A stretch of 64,000 nucleotides of DNA from Streptomyces sp. NBC_01707 (lineage in GTDB: Bacteria > Actinomycetota > Actinomycetes > Streptomycetales > Streptomycetaceae). Below the pieces are notes generated by a model. That model was not told where the DNA came from. It saw only the letters and a program-made list of their open reading frames with translations, and made no database searches. Shown here in pieces: positions 26,290 through 34,883 of this stretch. The translations under genes were made by a program, and so were the position numbers. The stretch lies in contig NZ_CP109190.1 in assembly GCF_041438805.1 (NCBI RefSeq), forward strand, positions 6,882,001-6,946,000. Direction: 5' to 3'. Positions within the stretch are counted from its first letter, which is position 1; the number at the start of each line of letters is the position of its first letter.

Positions 26290-27816
26290 ATGACGCCCAT
26301 GGCAGACGTCACGACACCCGCGCATGTGCAGAACCGGCGTACACCCCGCACCTGGGCGGTGGTGCTCGCCGCCTGCGTCGGCCAGTTCCTCGTCGTCCTC
26401 GATGTGTCGGTCGTCAATGTGGCGCTGCCGTCCATGCGGTCCGACCTGGGGCTGAGCGCCGCCCAGCTGCAGTGGGTGCTCAACGCCTACGCGATCGCGT
26501 TCGCGGGCTTCATGCTGCTCGGCGGTCGGGCCGCCGACCTGTACGGCCGCAAGCGGATGTTCCTGGTCGGACTCGGCCTGTTCACCGTGGCCTCGCTGGC
26601 CGGTGGATTCGCGCAGGAGGGCTGGCAGCTGCTGGCCGCCCGCGCGGCGCAGGGGCTCGGCGCCGCGGTGCTGTCCCCCGCGACCCTCACCATTCTCACC
26701 GCCGCCGTCCCCGAAGGCCACGCCAGGACCAGGGCGATCGGGACCTGGATGGCCGTCGGCGCGGGCGGCGGCGCGGCCGGCGGGATGGTCGGCGGGGTGC
26801 TCACCGACGTCCTCGACTGGCGCTGGGTCCTGCTGATCAACGTGCCGTTCGGTGTGCTCGTCCTGGTCGGCGGCGCCGTCTGGCTCGCCGAGAGCCGGGC
26901 GCCCGAGCGGCACCGTATCGACCTGCTGGGCGCGGTGCTCGTCACGGCGGGCCTGGCCGCCGTCGCCTACGGCATCGTGCAGACCGAGCAGGAGGGCTGG
27001 GCCGCACCGGCCACCCTGGTGCCGCTGCTCGGCGGACTCGCGCTGATCGCGCTCTTCGTCCTGGTGGAGGCCCGGACGGCGGCGCCGCTGATGCCGCTGC
27101 GGGTGCTGGGCACGCGCGCGGTGGCGGCGGCGAACGTGGCGATGATCGTGATGGGGTCCGCGACCTTCTCGATGTGGTACTTCATGACCGTGTACGCACA
27201 GTCGGTGCTGGGCTACACGCCGATGCAGGCCGGATTCGCCCTGCTGCCCACCTCGTTGGCGGTCGTTCTCGGCTCGACGTTCGCGCCGCGGATGATGGCA
27301 CGGGTCGGTGCGAAGAACCTTGTCCTGATCGGCCTGGCGGTCACCGCCGCGGGCTTCGGGTGGCAGTCCACGATGGGTGCCGAAGGCTCGTACCTCACGT
27401 CGATCTGCGGGCCCGGCATCCTGATGATGGCCGGTGCGGGATTCGCGTCCACCCCGCTCGCCTCCCTCGCCACCTCGGGCGCGGCGCCCGGGGACGCCGG
27501 GCTGGTCTCCGGGCTGGTCAACACCTCGCGCACGATGGGGGGTGCGCTGGGTCTGGCCGTGCTCTCGACCGTCGCGGCGGCGCGCACCGGGGGCGGAACC
27601 GGGGCGGAGGATCTCACCGCCGGGTTCGCCCTGGCGTTCCGCACGGCGGGCTCGGTGCTGCTCGGCGGGCTGCTGCTGATGACGCTGTGGCTGCCGCGTC
27701 ACCGCTCGCCGCGCTCCGGTACCCCGAGCGTGTCGGGTACTTCGAGCCCGTCCCGGACGGCGAGCCCGACCGGCACCTCGAGCGCGTCGGACATGTCGAG
27801 GACGTCCGGCGACTGA
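26290..27816 (+). CDS. DHA2-type MFS drug exporter
   Basis: A 508-residue MFS transporter with about 14 membrane helices. VVNVALPSMRSDLGLS follows the first helix, GGRAADLYGRKRMF is the loop 2-3 motif and VPFGVLVLVGGAVWLAE belongs to the middle of the protein. The C-terminal 50 residues form a Ser/Thr/Pro-rich tail without known function. The start is ATG 26290 or ATG 26299, three codons later; neither has a strong ribosome site. It starts 55 bp after the thiolase-like gene and is convergent with the two-component genes. Confidence 0.85.
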   Translation: MTPMADVTTPAHVQNRRTPRTWAVVLAACVGQFLVVLDVSVVNVALPSMRSDLGLSAAQLQWVLNAYAIAFAGFMLLGGRAADLYGRKRMFLVGLGLFTVASLAGGFAQEGWQLLAARAAQGLGAAVLSPATLTILTAAVPEGHARTRAIGTWMAVGAGGGAAGGMVGGVLTDVLDWRWVLLINVPFGVLVLVGGAVWLAESRAPERHRIDLLGAVLVTAGLAAVAYGIVQTEQEGWAAPATLVPLLGGLALIALFVLVEARTAAPLMPLRVLGTRAVAAANVAMIVMGSATFSMWYFMTVYAQSVLGYTPMQAGFALLPTSLAVVLGSTFAPRMMARVGAKNLVLIGLAVTAAGFGWQSTMGAEGSYLTSICGPGILMMAGAGFASTPLASLATSGAAPGDAGLVSGLVNTSRTMGGALGLAVLSTVAAARTGGGTGAEDLTAGFALAFRTAGSVLLGGLLLMTLWLPRHRSPRSGTPSVSGTSSPSRTASPTGTSSASDMSRTSGD

Positions 27817-27838
27817 GGACACCGTGGCGGCCGGCCAC

Positions 27839-28480
27839 CTACAGCCACCCCTGCTGCCGTGCCGCCCGCACCGCCTCCATGCGATTACGGGTCCCCGTCT
27901 TCCCGATCGCGGACGACAGATAGTTGCGCACCGTCGACTCCGACAGATGCAGCTTGGCCGCGATGTCTGCGACCGTCGCCCCGTCCACCGAGGCGTTCAG
28001 CGCGTCCCGTTCCCGCGCGGTGAGCGGGCTGGGCCCCGCGCTCAGGGCCGCGGCGGCGAGGGCGGGGTCGACGACGGTCTCGCCGGTCAGCACCCGGCGG
28101 ATCGCCTCCGCGAGTTCCTCGACCGGGCCGTCCTTGACCAGAAAACCCGCTGCCCCGGCCTCCATCGCGCGGCGCAGATAGCCGGGCCGGCCGAAGGTGG
28201 TGAGGATCAGCACCCGGCAGTCCGGCACCTCCTCGCGCAGATCGGCGGCGGCGTCCAGTCCGCTGCGGCCCGGGAGTTCGATGTCGAGGAGAGCCACATC
28301 GGGACGGGACATCAGCGCGGCGTCCACGATCTTGTCCCCGGCGGCCACCTGCGCCACCACCTCGATGTCCGGTTCCAGACCCAGCAGCAGGGCCAGCGCG
28401 CCGCGCATCATGCCCTGGTCCTCGGCGAGCAGCACGCGTACGGCCTTGGTCGGTCGGTGATTCGGGGGCATCTCGTTCAC
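27839..28480 (-). CDS. LuxR-family response regulator
   Basis: A 213-residue NarL-type response regulator. The receiver domain starts VRVLLAEDQGMMRGALALLL, the phosphoacceptor Asp is in DVALLDIELPGRSG, and the Lys of the active site is in FLVKDGPVEEL. The helix-turn-helix is LTARERDALNASVDG to HLSESTVRNYLSSAIGKTG. GTG 28480 overlaps the histidine kinase stop by 4 bp (GTGA), so it was preferred to ATG 28471. It forms a two-component pair with the kinase and probably controls the ABC exporter genes of the same operon. Confidence 0.9.
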   Translation of the reverse strand: MNEMPPNHRPTKAVRVLLAEDQGMMRGALALLLGLEPDIEVVAQVAAGDKIVDAALMSRPDVALLDIELPGRSGLDAAADLREEVPDCRVLILTTFGRPGYLRRAMEAGAAGFLVKDGPVEELAEAIRRVLTGETVVDPALAAAALSAGPSPLTARERDALNASVDGATVADIAAKLHLSESTVRNYLSSAIGKTGTRNRMEAVRAARQQGWL

Positions 28481-29712
28481 CGGCCCAGCGTATGGGGTGG
28501 GACCGCGCAGTCGGCGGTGTCCACTCCGTCCGCGGCGTCGGTCGCGTCCACCGGAAGTTCCGCCGTGACGACGAAGCCGCCCTCCGGACCGGGGCCCGCC
28601 GTGAGCGAGCCGCCGGCGGCCGCCAGGCGTTCGGTGAGGCCCTTCAGACCGGTGCCGCCGATGCCCGGAGCAGGCGGCTCTGCGGTCTGCCCACGGCCGT
28701 CGTCGGTGACGGTGAGCCGGACCCGCTCGGGCGTGCCGTCGACCATGAACGAGCAGGTGGTCGCATCGCTGTGGCGTACGACGTTGGTCACCGCCTCCCG
28801 TACCACCCAGCCCAGCAGTGCCTCCGCCTGCGGGGCGAGCGGAGGTCCCGACCGGCGTACCACCGGATCGATCCCGGCGGCGGTCAGCGCGGACCTCGCC
28901 CGGTCGAGTTCGGTGGCCAGACTGCCCTCGCGGTAGCCGGTGACGGCCTCCCGGATCTCGGTGAGGGCCTGGCGGCCGACGGACTCGATGTCGGCGACCT
29001 GGAGCAGCGCCGCGTCGATGTCGCGCGGGGCCAGCCGGCGCGCGGCCTCCGACTTGACGACGATCACGGAGAGCGTGTGCCCCAGCAGGTCGTGCAGATC
29101 CCGGGAGAACCGGAGCCGCTCCTTCTCCACGGCGGTCCGGGCCAGTTCCTGCCGGGTGGCCCGGAGCTCCATCACGGTCTCCGACAGGGTGAGGATCGCG
29201 GCGGTCACCGCGCCGGAGATGAAGGTGCCGTATCCGATGGCCCACGGTGTCGAGGCGTTGTCCCCGCGCCAGACGGCGACGACACTGGCCGCGGCCGCCA
29301 GACACAGCAGGCCGAGCAACAGCTGCCGCTGACGCAGCACGGTGCCGCAGGCCAGCGAGAGCAGCGGGAAGAACAGCAGCCAGCTGCCGCCGTAGCCGAT
29401 CGCCAGGCCGAACGTGACCACGGCCAGCACGGCGAGCAGCCAGTACGACGCCGGGCTCTCGCGCCTCTCCTTGACGAACGCCCGGAACACCACAGAGATG
29501 TAGAGGGAGTTGAAAGTGAGCAGACCGAGACCACCGATCCATGGGTTCGGAGTCTCCCCCTGGAAGAGGTTGGAGAAGGCGCCGAGGCCCATCAGCAGCC
29601 AGGGCAGCAGGGCGTACGGGCCGGGCGGCCCCGGCCGTCCCTCCTCGCGACGCCGCCGGCGGCGTTCCCGCCACGATCCTGATCCGTTCCGGGACATGCT
29701 CGCTCCTGTCAC
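28477..29712 (-). CDS. sensor histidine kinase (HisKA_3 type)
   Basis: A 411-residue membrane kinase. Five or six hydrophobic segments fill residues 30-170 without a clear extracellular domain. The phosphoacceptor His lies in RFSRDLHDLLGHTLSVIV. The ATPase part has REAVTNVVRHSDA (N box), VTDDGRG (G1) and GTGLKGLTERLAAAGG (G2). GTG 29712 overlaps the ABC permease stop by 4 bp and has a GAGGA site; ATG 29697 would be 5 residues shorter and has its GGAG too close. DesK-like kinases of this design often sense membrane state or cell-envelope-active compounds. Confidence 0.88.
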   Translation of the reverse strand: MTGASMSRNGSGSWRERRRRRREEGRPGPPGPYALLPWLLMGLGAFSNLFQGETPNPWIGGLGLLTFNSLYISVVFRAFVKERRESPASYWLLAVLAVVTFGLAIGYGGSWLLFFPLLSLACGTVLRQRQLLLGLLCLAAAASVVAVWRGDNASTPWAIGYGTFISGAVTAAILTLSETVMELRATRQELARTAVEKERLRFSRDLHDLLGHTLSVIVVKSEAARRLAPRDIDAALLQVADIESVGRQALTEIREAVTGYREGSLATELDRARSALTAAGIDPVVRRSGPPLAPQAEALLGWVVREAVTNVVRHSDATTCSFMVDGTPERVRLTVTDDGRGQTAEPPAPGIGGTGLKGLTERLAAAGGSLTAGPGPEGGFVVTAELPVDATDAADGVDTADCAVPPHTLGR

Positions 29713-30434
29713 GCCGTCCTCGCGGACCGACGGTACGAGACGACGGCGTACACACCGAACAGCAGGAGCCACCCGGCGAGCACGGCGATCGTCCCGGCGG
29801 ACGGTGCGTGGCCGCCGGTGGCCGCCCAGCCCAGGTCGGCGAACCGGTGGGCGGGGGTGTACGAGCCGATGCTGCGCACCCACGAGGGGAACTCGGAGAG
29901 CGGGAACCACAGCCCGCCGACGATCGCGAAGCCCATCAGGGCGGCCATGTTGACCACTCCGGTCGCCTGAGGGGTGAGCCGGTAGCCGTTGCCGATGCCG
30001 AGCAGGGTGAACGGCAGGGCGCCGATCCACAACAGCAGCGTCAGGGCGACCCACTGTCCGGCTTCCAGCCGTACGCCGTTGACCAGTGCCCCGGCGAGCA
30101 GCACCGCCAGGACGGTCGGCAGCACGGTCACCGAACCGCTGATCGCGCGGCCCGCGACCACCCGGGACGGGTCGAGCGGGGTGATCCGCAGTTGCTGGAG
30201 CCAGCCGAGGGACTTGTCGGACGCGACGCCCGTACCGATGGACATGGCGGCGCCCAGTGCCCCGTACGCCGCCATGCCGACCATGGACATGACTTTCCAC
30301 TCGGCCGCGTCGTCGCCGCCCCCGCCGAGGTTGGTGAAGAGCAGATACATCAGCACCGGCATCCCGATCCCGAAGATCACGAAGAATCCGTCGCGCAGGG
30401 TGCGGCGGATCTCGAGCACGATGTAGGGAAACAT
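29709..30434 (-). CDS. ABC-2 type transporter permease
   Basis: A 241-residue membrane protein with six hydrophobic segments. The N-terminus MFPYIVLEIRRTLRDGFFVI and the LQQLRITPLDPSRVVAGR stretch are typical of ABC2 exporters. Its ATG shares one base with the stop of the ATPase gene, and its stop overlaps the kinase start by 4 bp. The pore would be a homodimer. Together with the ATPase it exports an unknown substrate, often a peptide or antibiotic in systems with this layout. Confidence 0.9.
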   Translation of the reverse strand: MFPYIVLEIRRTLRDGFFVIFGIGMPVLMYLLFTNLGGGGDDAAEWKVMSMVGMAAYGALGAAMSIGTGVASDKSLGWLQQLRITPLDPSRVVAGRAISGSVTVLPTVLAVLLAGALVNGVRLEAGQWVALTLLLWIGALPFTLLGIGNGYRLTPQATGVVNMAALMGFAIVGGLWFPLSEFPSWVRSIGSYTPAHRFADLGWAATGGHAPSAGTIAVLAGWLLLFGVYAVVSYRRSARTA

Positions 30435-31369
30435 CAGACTGTCTCCTTCTCCGAGAGGGGGGCGGGGGTGGTCAGCGAGAGGAACGCGTCCTCGAGCGTG
30501 GGCCGGGTGACCTGGAGGTCGCGGATCCGGCCGAGGCGGGCCAGCTCGATCACCGTGGCGTCCGAGTCGTCCGTACGCAGCAGGGCACGGTCCCCGCGGA
30601 CCTCGACGGCGTTGACGCCGGGCAGCAGTTCCAGGCCCTCGGTCGGTCCACCCGCCAGGTCGAAGGAGACGTGGCTGCTGCCGACCGACTCCTTGATCCC
30701 GTCCCCGCTGCCGTCGGCGACGATCCGGCCGCGGTCGATGACGACGATCCGGTCGGCGTTCTCGTCGGCCTCCTCGAGATAGTGCGTGGAGAAGAGCACC
30801 GTGTTGCCGCGCCGGGCGTAGGCCCGCATGGAGTCCCAGAACGCGCGCCGGGCCTCGACGTCCAGCGCGGCGGTCGGCTCGTCCAGGACGATCAGCTCCG
30901 GATTGCCGGCCAGCGCGACGGCGAACCGGACGCGCTGGACCTGCCCGCCGGAGAGCTTGTCGACGCGCCGGTCCGCGTACGCGGTGACACCCGCCAGGGC
31001 CAGCGACTCGGGAACCGGCATCGGGCTCGGATACGTGGAGGCGACGAAGGTGATCAGCTCGCGGACCGTCACCCGGGGGATGGGCCGGCCGTCCTGGAGC
31101 ATGGCGCCGACCCGGCCGGCCCGTACTGCCTGCTCGGGGGTCCGGCCGAGCAGCCGCACACCGCCGGAGTCCGGTTCGTCGAGTCCGAGCATGAGGCTGA
31201 TGGTGGTGGACTTGCCCGCACCGTTGCGGCCGAGCAGGGCGACGGTCTCGCCGCGTTCGACGGTCAGGTCGATCCCGTCGACGGCGCGTACGGTCTGCTC
31301 GGTCCGGCCGAAGGTCTTGACTGCCCCGGTGAAGATCACCGCGGGCCCGCTCCCCGTTGTCTTTTCCAT
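30434..31369 (-). CDS. ABC exporter ATP-binding protein
   Basis: A 311-residue ATPase. Walker A is GRNGAGKSTT near residue 50, the signature LSGGQVQRV, Walker B LIVLDEPTAALD and the H-loop FSTHYLEEAD are intact. The C-terminal 70 residues resemble the accessory domain of DrrA-type multidrug ATPases, ending in PTLEDAFLSLTT. It begins the operon ATPase-permease-kinase-regulator. An ATGACAAATGTCAT palindrome lies 61-74 bp upstream. Confidence 0.9.
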   Translation of the reverse strand: MEKTTGSGPAVIFTGAVKTFGRTEQTVRAVDGIDLTVERGETVALLGRNGAGKSTTISLMLGLDEPDSGGVRLLGRTPEQAVRAGRVGAMLQDGRPIPRVTVRELITFVASTYPSPMPVPESLALAGVTAYADRRVDKLSGGQVQRVRFAVALAGNPELIVLDEPTAALDVEARRAFWDSMRAYARRGNTVLFSTHYLEEADENADRIVVIDRGRIVADGSGDGIKESVGSSHVSFDLAGGPTEGLELLPGVNAVEVRGDRALLRTDDSDATVIELARLGRIRDLQVTRPTLEDAFLSLTTPAPLSEKETV

Positions 31370-31429
31370 GCCCCAGACGCTACGGAGTCGGGTGGCTGTC
31401 CCGGCAGAGGCGCATGTACGGACTCCGGG

Positions 31430-31443
31430 ATGACAAATGTCAT
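31430..31443. promoter_or_regulatory. ATGACAAATGTCAT palindrome before the ABC/two-component operon
   Basis: The arms ATGACA and TGTCAT are perfect inverted repeats around AA. The site is 61 bp before the start of the ABC ATPase gene. Its position before an operon that encodes its own LuxR-family regulator makes autoregulation likely; this is inference. A second inverted repeat, CTGAC-GACAT-GTCAG, follows at 31480-31494. Confidence 0.45.
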
Positions 31444-31500
31444 TGCCAGCGCGACGTCACGCGGTGCCCCACAAGGCTTCTGACGACATGTCAGCAGTCT

Positions 31501-31529
31501 TCACAACTACTGGGAGCTGCGTTATACAT
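31501..31529 (+). promoter_or_regulatory. promoter of the MaoC-ADH-SDR operon
   Basis: TTCACA at 31501-31506 and TATACA at 31524-31529 are separated by exactly 17 bp. Both are close to the HrdB/sigma-70 consensus. The predicted transcription start near 31535-31537 lies just before the KstR-type operator at 31544-31557, the classical place for repression. Confidence 0.6.
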
Positions 31530-31543
31530 AGGGCCAACCGGCT

Positions 31544-31557
31544 AGAACGCGTTCTAG
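31544..31557. promoter_or_regulatory. KstR-type operator 3 (before the MaoC-ADH-SDR operon)
   Basis: TAGAACGCGTTCTA matches TnnAACnnGTTnnA and is fully palindromic, extending to 16 bp at 31543-31558. It lies directly downstream of the predicted -10 element. Of the three sites in the window it is the most symmetrical, so it may be the strongest. Confidence 0.75.
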
Positions 31558-31652
31558 AAGGGGCGCCGTGGCCGGCCTCGCACGACCTCGGTGCGGCCGA
31601 CGGTGCGGACGGCCGTGCCGAGGTCTTCCCACCATCAAGGAGCAGCTCTCCC

Positions 31653-32507
31653 ATGCCCATTGATGCCGCAAAGGCGGTCGCCGCCGAACCCCGGACCGCC
31701 GAGATCTCCTGGGGCCACAAGGACGTCCAGCTCTACCATCTGGGACTCGGCGCGGGCGCCCCCGCCACCGACCCCGCCGAACTGCGCTACACCCTCGAAT
31801 CCCGGCTCCATGTCCTGCCCAGCTTCGCCACCGTCGCGGGTGCGGGCGCGGGCGTCGTCGGCGGGCTGACCTCGCCGGGGATCGACGTCGACCTGGCCGC
31901 CGTGCTCCACGGCGGCCAGACCGTGAGGGTGCACCGGCCGATCCCGGCCGAGGGCAGGGCCGTCCAGACCTCGAAGGTCGCGGCGGTGTACGACAAGGGC
32001 AAGGCGGCCGTCCTGGTCCTGCGCACCGAGGCCGCCGACGACGAGGGCCCTCTGTGGACCAACGACGCCGAGATCTTCGTCCGCGGCGAGGGAGGATTCG
32101 GTGGCGAGCGCGGGCCGTCCGGGCTCCACGCCGACCTGGCCGCCGTCCCGAACCACACGGTCGAACGGCCGGTGCGCGAGAACCAGGCGCTGCTGTACCG
32201 GCTCTCGGGGGACCGGAACCCACTGCACGCCGACCCCGAGTTCGCCCGGAAGGCCGGCTTCGACCGGCCCATCCTGCACGGGCTGTGCACCTACGGCATG
32301 ACGCTCAAGGCCGTGGCCGACACGTTGCTCGGCGGTGAAGTGGCCCGTATCCGCTCGTACCGCACCCGATTCGCCGGGGTGGTCTTCCCCGGCGAGACCC
32401 TCCGCATCCGGATGTGGACCGGGGACGGCCATGTCCGGGTCGCCGTGACCGCCGTCGAGCGGGACGAGGCACCGGTCCTGGCCGACACGCTCGTCGAACA
32501 CTCCTGA
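31653..32507 (+). CDS. MaoC-like 2-enoyl-CoA hydratase (double hot-dog)
   Basis: A 284-residue enoyl-CoA hydratase of the type 2 (R-specific) class, with two hot-dog units. The C-terminal unit has the hydratase-2 motif GDRNPLHADPEFARKAGFDR followed by PILHGLCTYG, with catalytic Asp and His. The size and sequence resemble mycobacterial Rv3538, which belongs to the KstR regulon. The ATG at 31653 has an AAGGAG ribosome site 9 bp upstream; the longer open frame covers the promoter and operator and is not translated. It probably hydrates the product of the acyl-CoA dehydrogenase. Confidence 0.88.
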   Translation: MPIDAAKAVAAEPRTAEISWGHKDVQLYHLGLGAGAPATDPAELRYTLESRLHVLPSFATVAGAGAGVVGGLTSPGIDVDLAAVLHGGQTVRVHRPIPAEGRAVQTSKVAAVYDKGKAAVLVLRTEAADDEGPLWTNDAEIFVRGEGGFGGERGPSGLHADLAAVPNHTVERPVRENQALLYRLSGDRNPLHADPEFARKAGFDRPILHGLCTYGMTLKAVADTLLGGEVARIRSYRTRFAGVVFPGETLRIRMWTGDGHVRVAVTAVERDEAPVLADTLVEHS

Positions 32508-32553
32508 ACCACCCGAGGACCGACACACGCCACGACGTGAGGGGAGCCGCACC

Positions 32554-33630
32554 ATGCGCGCAGCCGTACTGCACGAGATAGGTCAGGACAAACTGGAAGT
32601 CCTCGACGACGTCGAGGCGGTGGGCTTCGGCCCCGGCAAGGTCAAGCTCCGCGTCCGGGCCACCGGACTGTGCCACTCCGACGTCTCGGCGATGAGCGGC
32701 GTGCTGCCGCAGCCCGCCCCGTTCATCCCCGGCCACGAAGGTGCCGGCGAGGTCATCGACATCGGCGACGGTGTGACCGGGCTGAGCGCGGGGGACCGGG
32801 TCCTGGTCTGCTGGCTGCCCGCCTGCGGGACGTGTCCCGCCTGCAGGCGCGGCCAGACGCAGCTCTGTCTGGCCGGCTTCATGAACGCGGGTACGCCCAA
32901 CTTCAAGCGCCCCGGCGGCGATGTGTTCGGCTTCGCCGGGACCGGCACCTTCACCGAGGAGGTCGTCGTCGACGCGGGCTGCGCGGTGCCGATCCCCGAC
33001 GACGTGCCCTTCGAGATCGCCGCGCTGATCGGCTGCGGCGTCACCACCGGACTGGGCGCCGCGATCAACACCGCGCAGGTGGAGGCCGGTTCGTCGGTGG
33101 CCGTGATCGGCTGCGGGGGCGTCGGCATCTCCGCCATCCAGGGCGCCAGGGTGCAGGGCGCCGCCCAGATCGTCGCCGTCGACCCGGTCGAGTCCCGCCG
33201 CGAGGCGGCTCTGCGGTTCGGTGCGACGGAGGCGGTCGCACCGGACGGGCTCGCCGACGCCAAGCAGCGGATCACCGCCGGTGAGGGCTTCGACTACGTC
33301 TTCGAGGTGGTCGGCAAGTCGGTCACGGCCCGCACGGCGTACGAGAGCACCCGGCGCGGCGGCACGCTCTGCGTCGTCGGCGCGGGTGCGATGGACGACA
33401 ACTTCCAGGTCAACATGTTCGAGCTGTTCTTCGACGAGAAGCGGATCCTGCCCTCCATGTACGGCGGAGGGGACGTGCTCCGGTCGTACGAACGGGCCAT
33501 CGGGCTCTGGCGGGCGGGCCGGATCGACCTCGAATCGATGATCACCCACCGGGTGCAGCTCGCCGAGATCAATGACGCCATCGACCAGATGAGGACCGGC
33601 GAGGCGCTCCGTACCTGCATCGAACTCTGA
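32554..33630 (+). CDS. zinc-dependent alcohol dehydrogenase
   Basis: A 358-residue class III-like medium-chain dehydrogenase. Catalytic zinc ligands are Cys39 in GLCHSDVS, His in PGHEGAGE and a later Cys. The structural zinc site is the cluster ACGTCPACRRGQTQLC. The NAD-binding GxGxxG motif is VIGCGGVGISAIQGA. It oxidises an alcohol to an aldehyde or ketone with NAD. It has a strong GAGGGGAG ribosome site and follows the MaoC gene by 46 bp in the same operon. A role on hydroxylated acyl or sterol intermediates is inferred from the neighbours. Confidence 0.9.
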   Translation: MRAAVLHEIGQDKLEVLDDVEAVGFGPGKVKLRVRATGLCHSDVSAMSGVLPQPAPFIPGHEGAGEVIDIGDGVTGLSAGDRVLVCWLPACGTCPACRRGQTQLCLAGFMNAGTPNFKRPGGDVFGFAGTGTFTEEVVVDAGCAVPIPDDVPFEIAALIGCGVTTGLGAAINTAQVEAGSSVAVIGCGGVGISAIQGARVQGAAQIVAVDPVESRREAALRFGATEAVAPDGLADAKQRITAGEGFDYVFEVVGKSVTARTAYESTRRGGTLCVVGAGAMDDNFQVNMFELFFDEKRILPSMYGGGDVLRSYERAIGLWRAGRIDLESMITHRVQLAEINDAIDQMRTGEALRTCIEL

Positions 33631-33673
33631 CCGGCCGTCAGCCGCACAGACCCGAGAGGACTCCGAGGTTCCG

Positions 33674-34621
33674 ATGTCACAACCCCTTCCCCTGGACGGG
33701 CTGTCCGCGGTCGTCACCGGCGCGGGCCGCGGTCTCGGGCGCGCCGAGGCGCTGGAACTGGCCCGGCTCGGCGCGTCCGTCGTCGTCAACGACTACGGGC
33801 AGCCGGGCCGCGACGGCTCCGGCGAGGCCTCCGCGGCACCGGCCGAGGAGGTCGCCGAGGAGATCCGCGCGGCCGGCGGCCGCGCGGTCGCCCACCTCGG
33901 CGACGTCTCCGACCACGACCAGGCCCGCGCCCTGGTCGAACTGGCCGTCAGCGCGTACGGAAAGCTCGACGTCCTCGTCAACAACGCGGGGATCCTGCGC
34001 GACCGGATGGTCTTCTCGATGACCGAGGACGAGTGGGACTCCGTCATCCGGGTCCACCTCAAGGGCCACTTCAACACCACCCACTTCGCCGCGTCCCACT
34101 GGCGCTCCCGATCCAAGGAGTCCGGCTCCCCGGTCTACGGCCGGATCGTCAACACCTCGTCCGAGGCGTTCCTCGCGGGCTCGGCGGGGCAGCCGAACTA
34201 CGCGGCGGCCAAGGGCGGCATCGTCGGCCTCACCACCTCCACCGCCCTGGCTCTCGCCAAATACGGCGTCACGGCCAACGCGATCTGCCCACGGGCCCGC
34301 ACCCGTATGACGGAGGACGTCTTCGCGGGCTTCGAGGAACCGACGGACGGCCGGCTCGACGCTCTGGCCCCCGAGCATGTCTCCCCCCTGGTCGGCTATC
34401 TGGCCTCGCCGGCGGCCGCCAAGGTCAACGGACAGCTGCTCGTGGTCCACGGCGGGATGGTCGCGATCGTGGAACGCCCCAGGGTGGCGGCGAAGTTCGA
34501 CTCGTCCAAGGAGGCCTTCTCGTTCGACGAGCTGGACGAGCTGATCTCCCCGTACTACGAGGACCGCCCGGTGAACGAGACGTTCGCGGCGGCGGAGGTG
34601 CTGGGACTCAAGCGGGACTGA
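33674..34621 (+). CDS. SDR-type 3-hydroxyacyl-CoA dehydrogenase (Hsd4A-like)
   Basis: A 315-residue SDR. The cofactor motif TGAGRGLG is near residue 15, NNAG is in VLVNNAGILRDRM, and the catalytic Ser, Tyr and Lys are in VNTSSEAFLAGSAGQPNYAAAK. The C-terminal stretch FSFDELDELISPYYEDR extends beyond a normal SDR and is typical of the 17-beta-HSD4 / Hsd4A group that oxidises 3-hydroxyacyl-CoA or 17-beta-hydroxysteroid side chains. It follows the alcohol dehydrogenase by 43 bp. It is the last gene of the operon and is followed by a strong terminator. Confidence 0.88.
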   Translation: MSQPLPLDGLSAVVTGAGRGLGRAEALELARLGASVVVNDYGQPGRDGSGEASAAPAEEVAEEIRAAGGRAVAHLGDVSDHDQARALVELAVSAYGKLDVLVNNAGILRDRMVFSMTEDEWDSVIRVHLKGHFNTTHFAASHWRSRSKESGSPVYGRIVNTSSEAFLAGSAGQPNYAAAKGGIVGLTTSTALALAKYGVTANAICPRARTRMTEDVFAGFEEPTDGRLDALAPEHVSPLVGYLASPAAAKVNGQLLVVHGGMVAIVERPRVAAKFDSSKEAFSFDELDELISPYYEDRPVNETFAAAEVLGLKRD

Positions 34622-34642
34622 CGCCTCCGGGGCAGTACACGA

Positions 34643-34686
34643 GGAAGGGCCTCCGCAGCACATGAGGGTGCTGCGGAGGCCCTTCC
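34643..34686 (+). terminator. strong hairpin terminator
   Basis: A perfect 19-bp stem (34643-34661 with 34668-34686) encloses a 6-base loop. It starts 21 bp after the SDR stop and is followed by CTTCC-type pyrimidines. It ends the MaoC-ADH-SDR operon. Confidence 0.85.
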
Positions 34687-34709
34687 TTCCCTCGTCGGTC
34701 TCGATGCGG

Positions 34710-34883
34710 TCAGGCCGCCCTGCGGCTCCCCTCGGAGGGGCGCCGGTGGCGACCGTGCGGCTGCGCGTCCGTGCTGTCCATCGACACACCCCCTCGGTGC
34801 TTTCCGGAGCCGCCGGCTTCGGCCCGTTCGGCGTCCGCCCCCGGCGGGCGCGTCTGGGTCGTGTCGGTTCGGGCTTCAGACAT
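34710..34883 (-). CDS. possible small protein, basic and Arg/His-rich
   Basis: A 57-codon frame on the minus strand ends with PHGRHRRPSEGSRRAA. An internal ATG at 34781 has a better ribosome site (GAGGGGG) and would give only 23 residues. I do not recognise it. The remaining intergenic sequence to 35007 has no other gene that I can support; the hairpin-like GGGGCAG...CTGCCCC at 35015-35047 may end transcription of the gene from the right. Confidence 0.2.
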   Translation of the reverse strand: MSEARTDTTQTRPPGADAERAEAGGSGKHRGGVSMDSTDAQPHGRHRRPSEGSRRAA

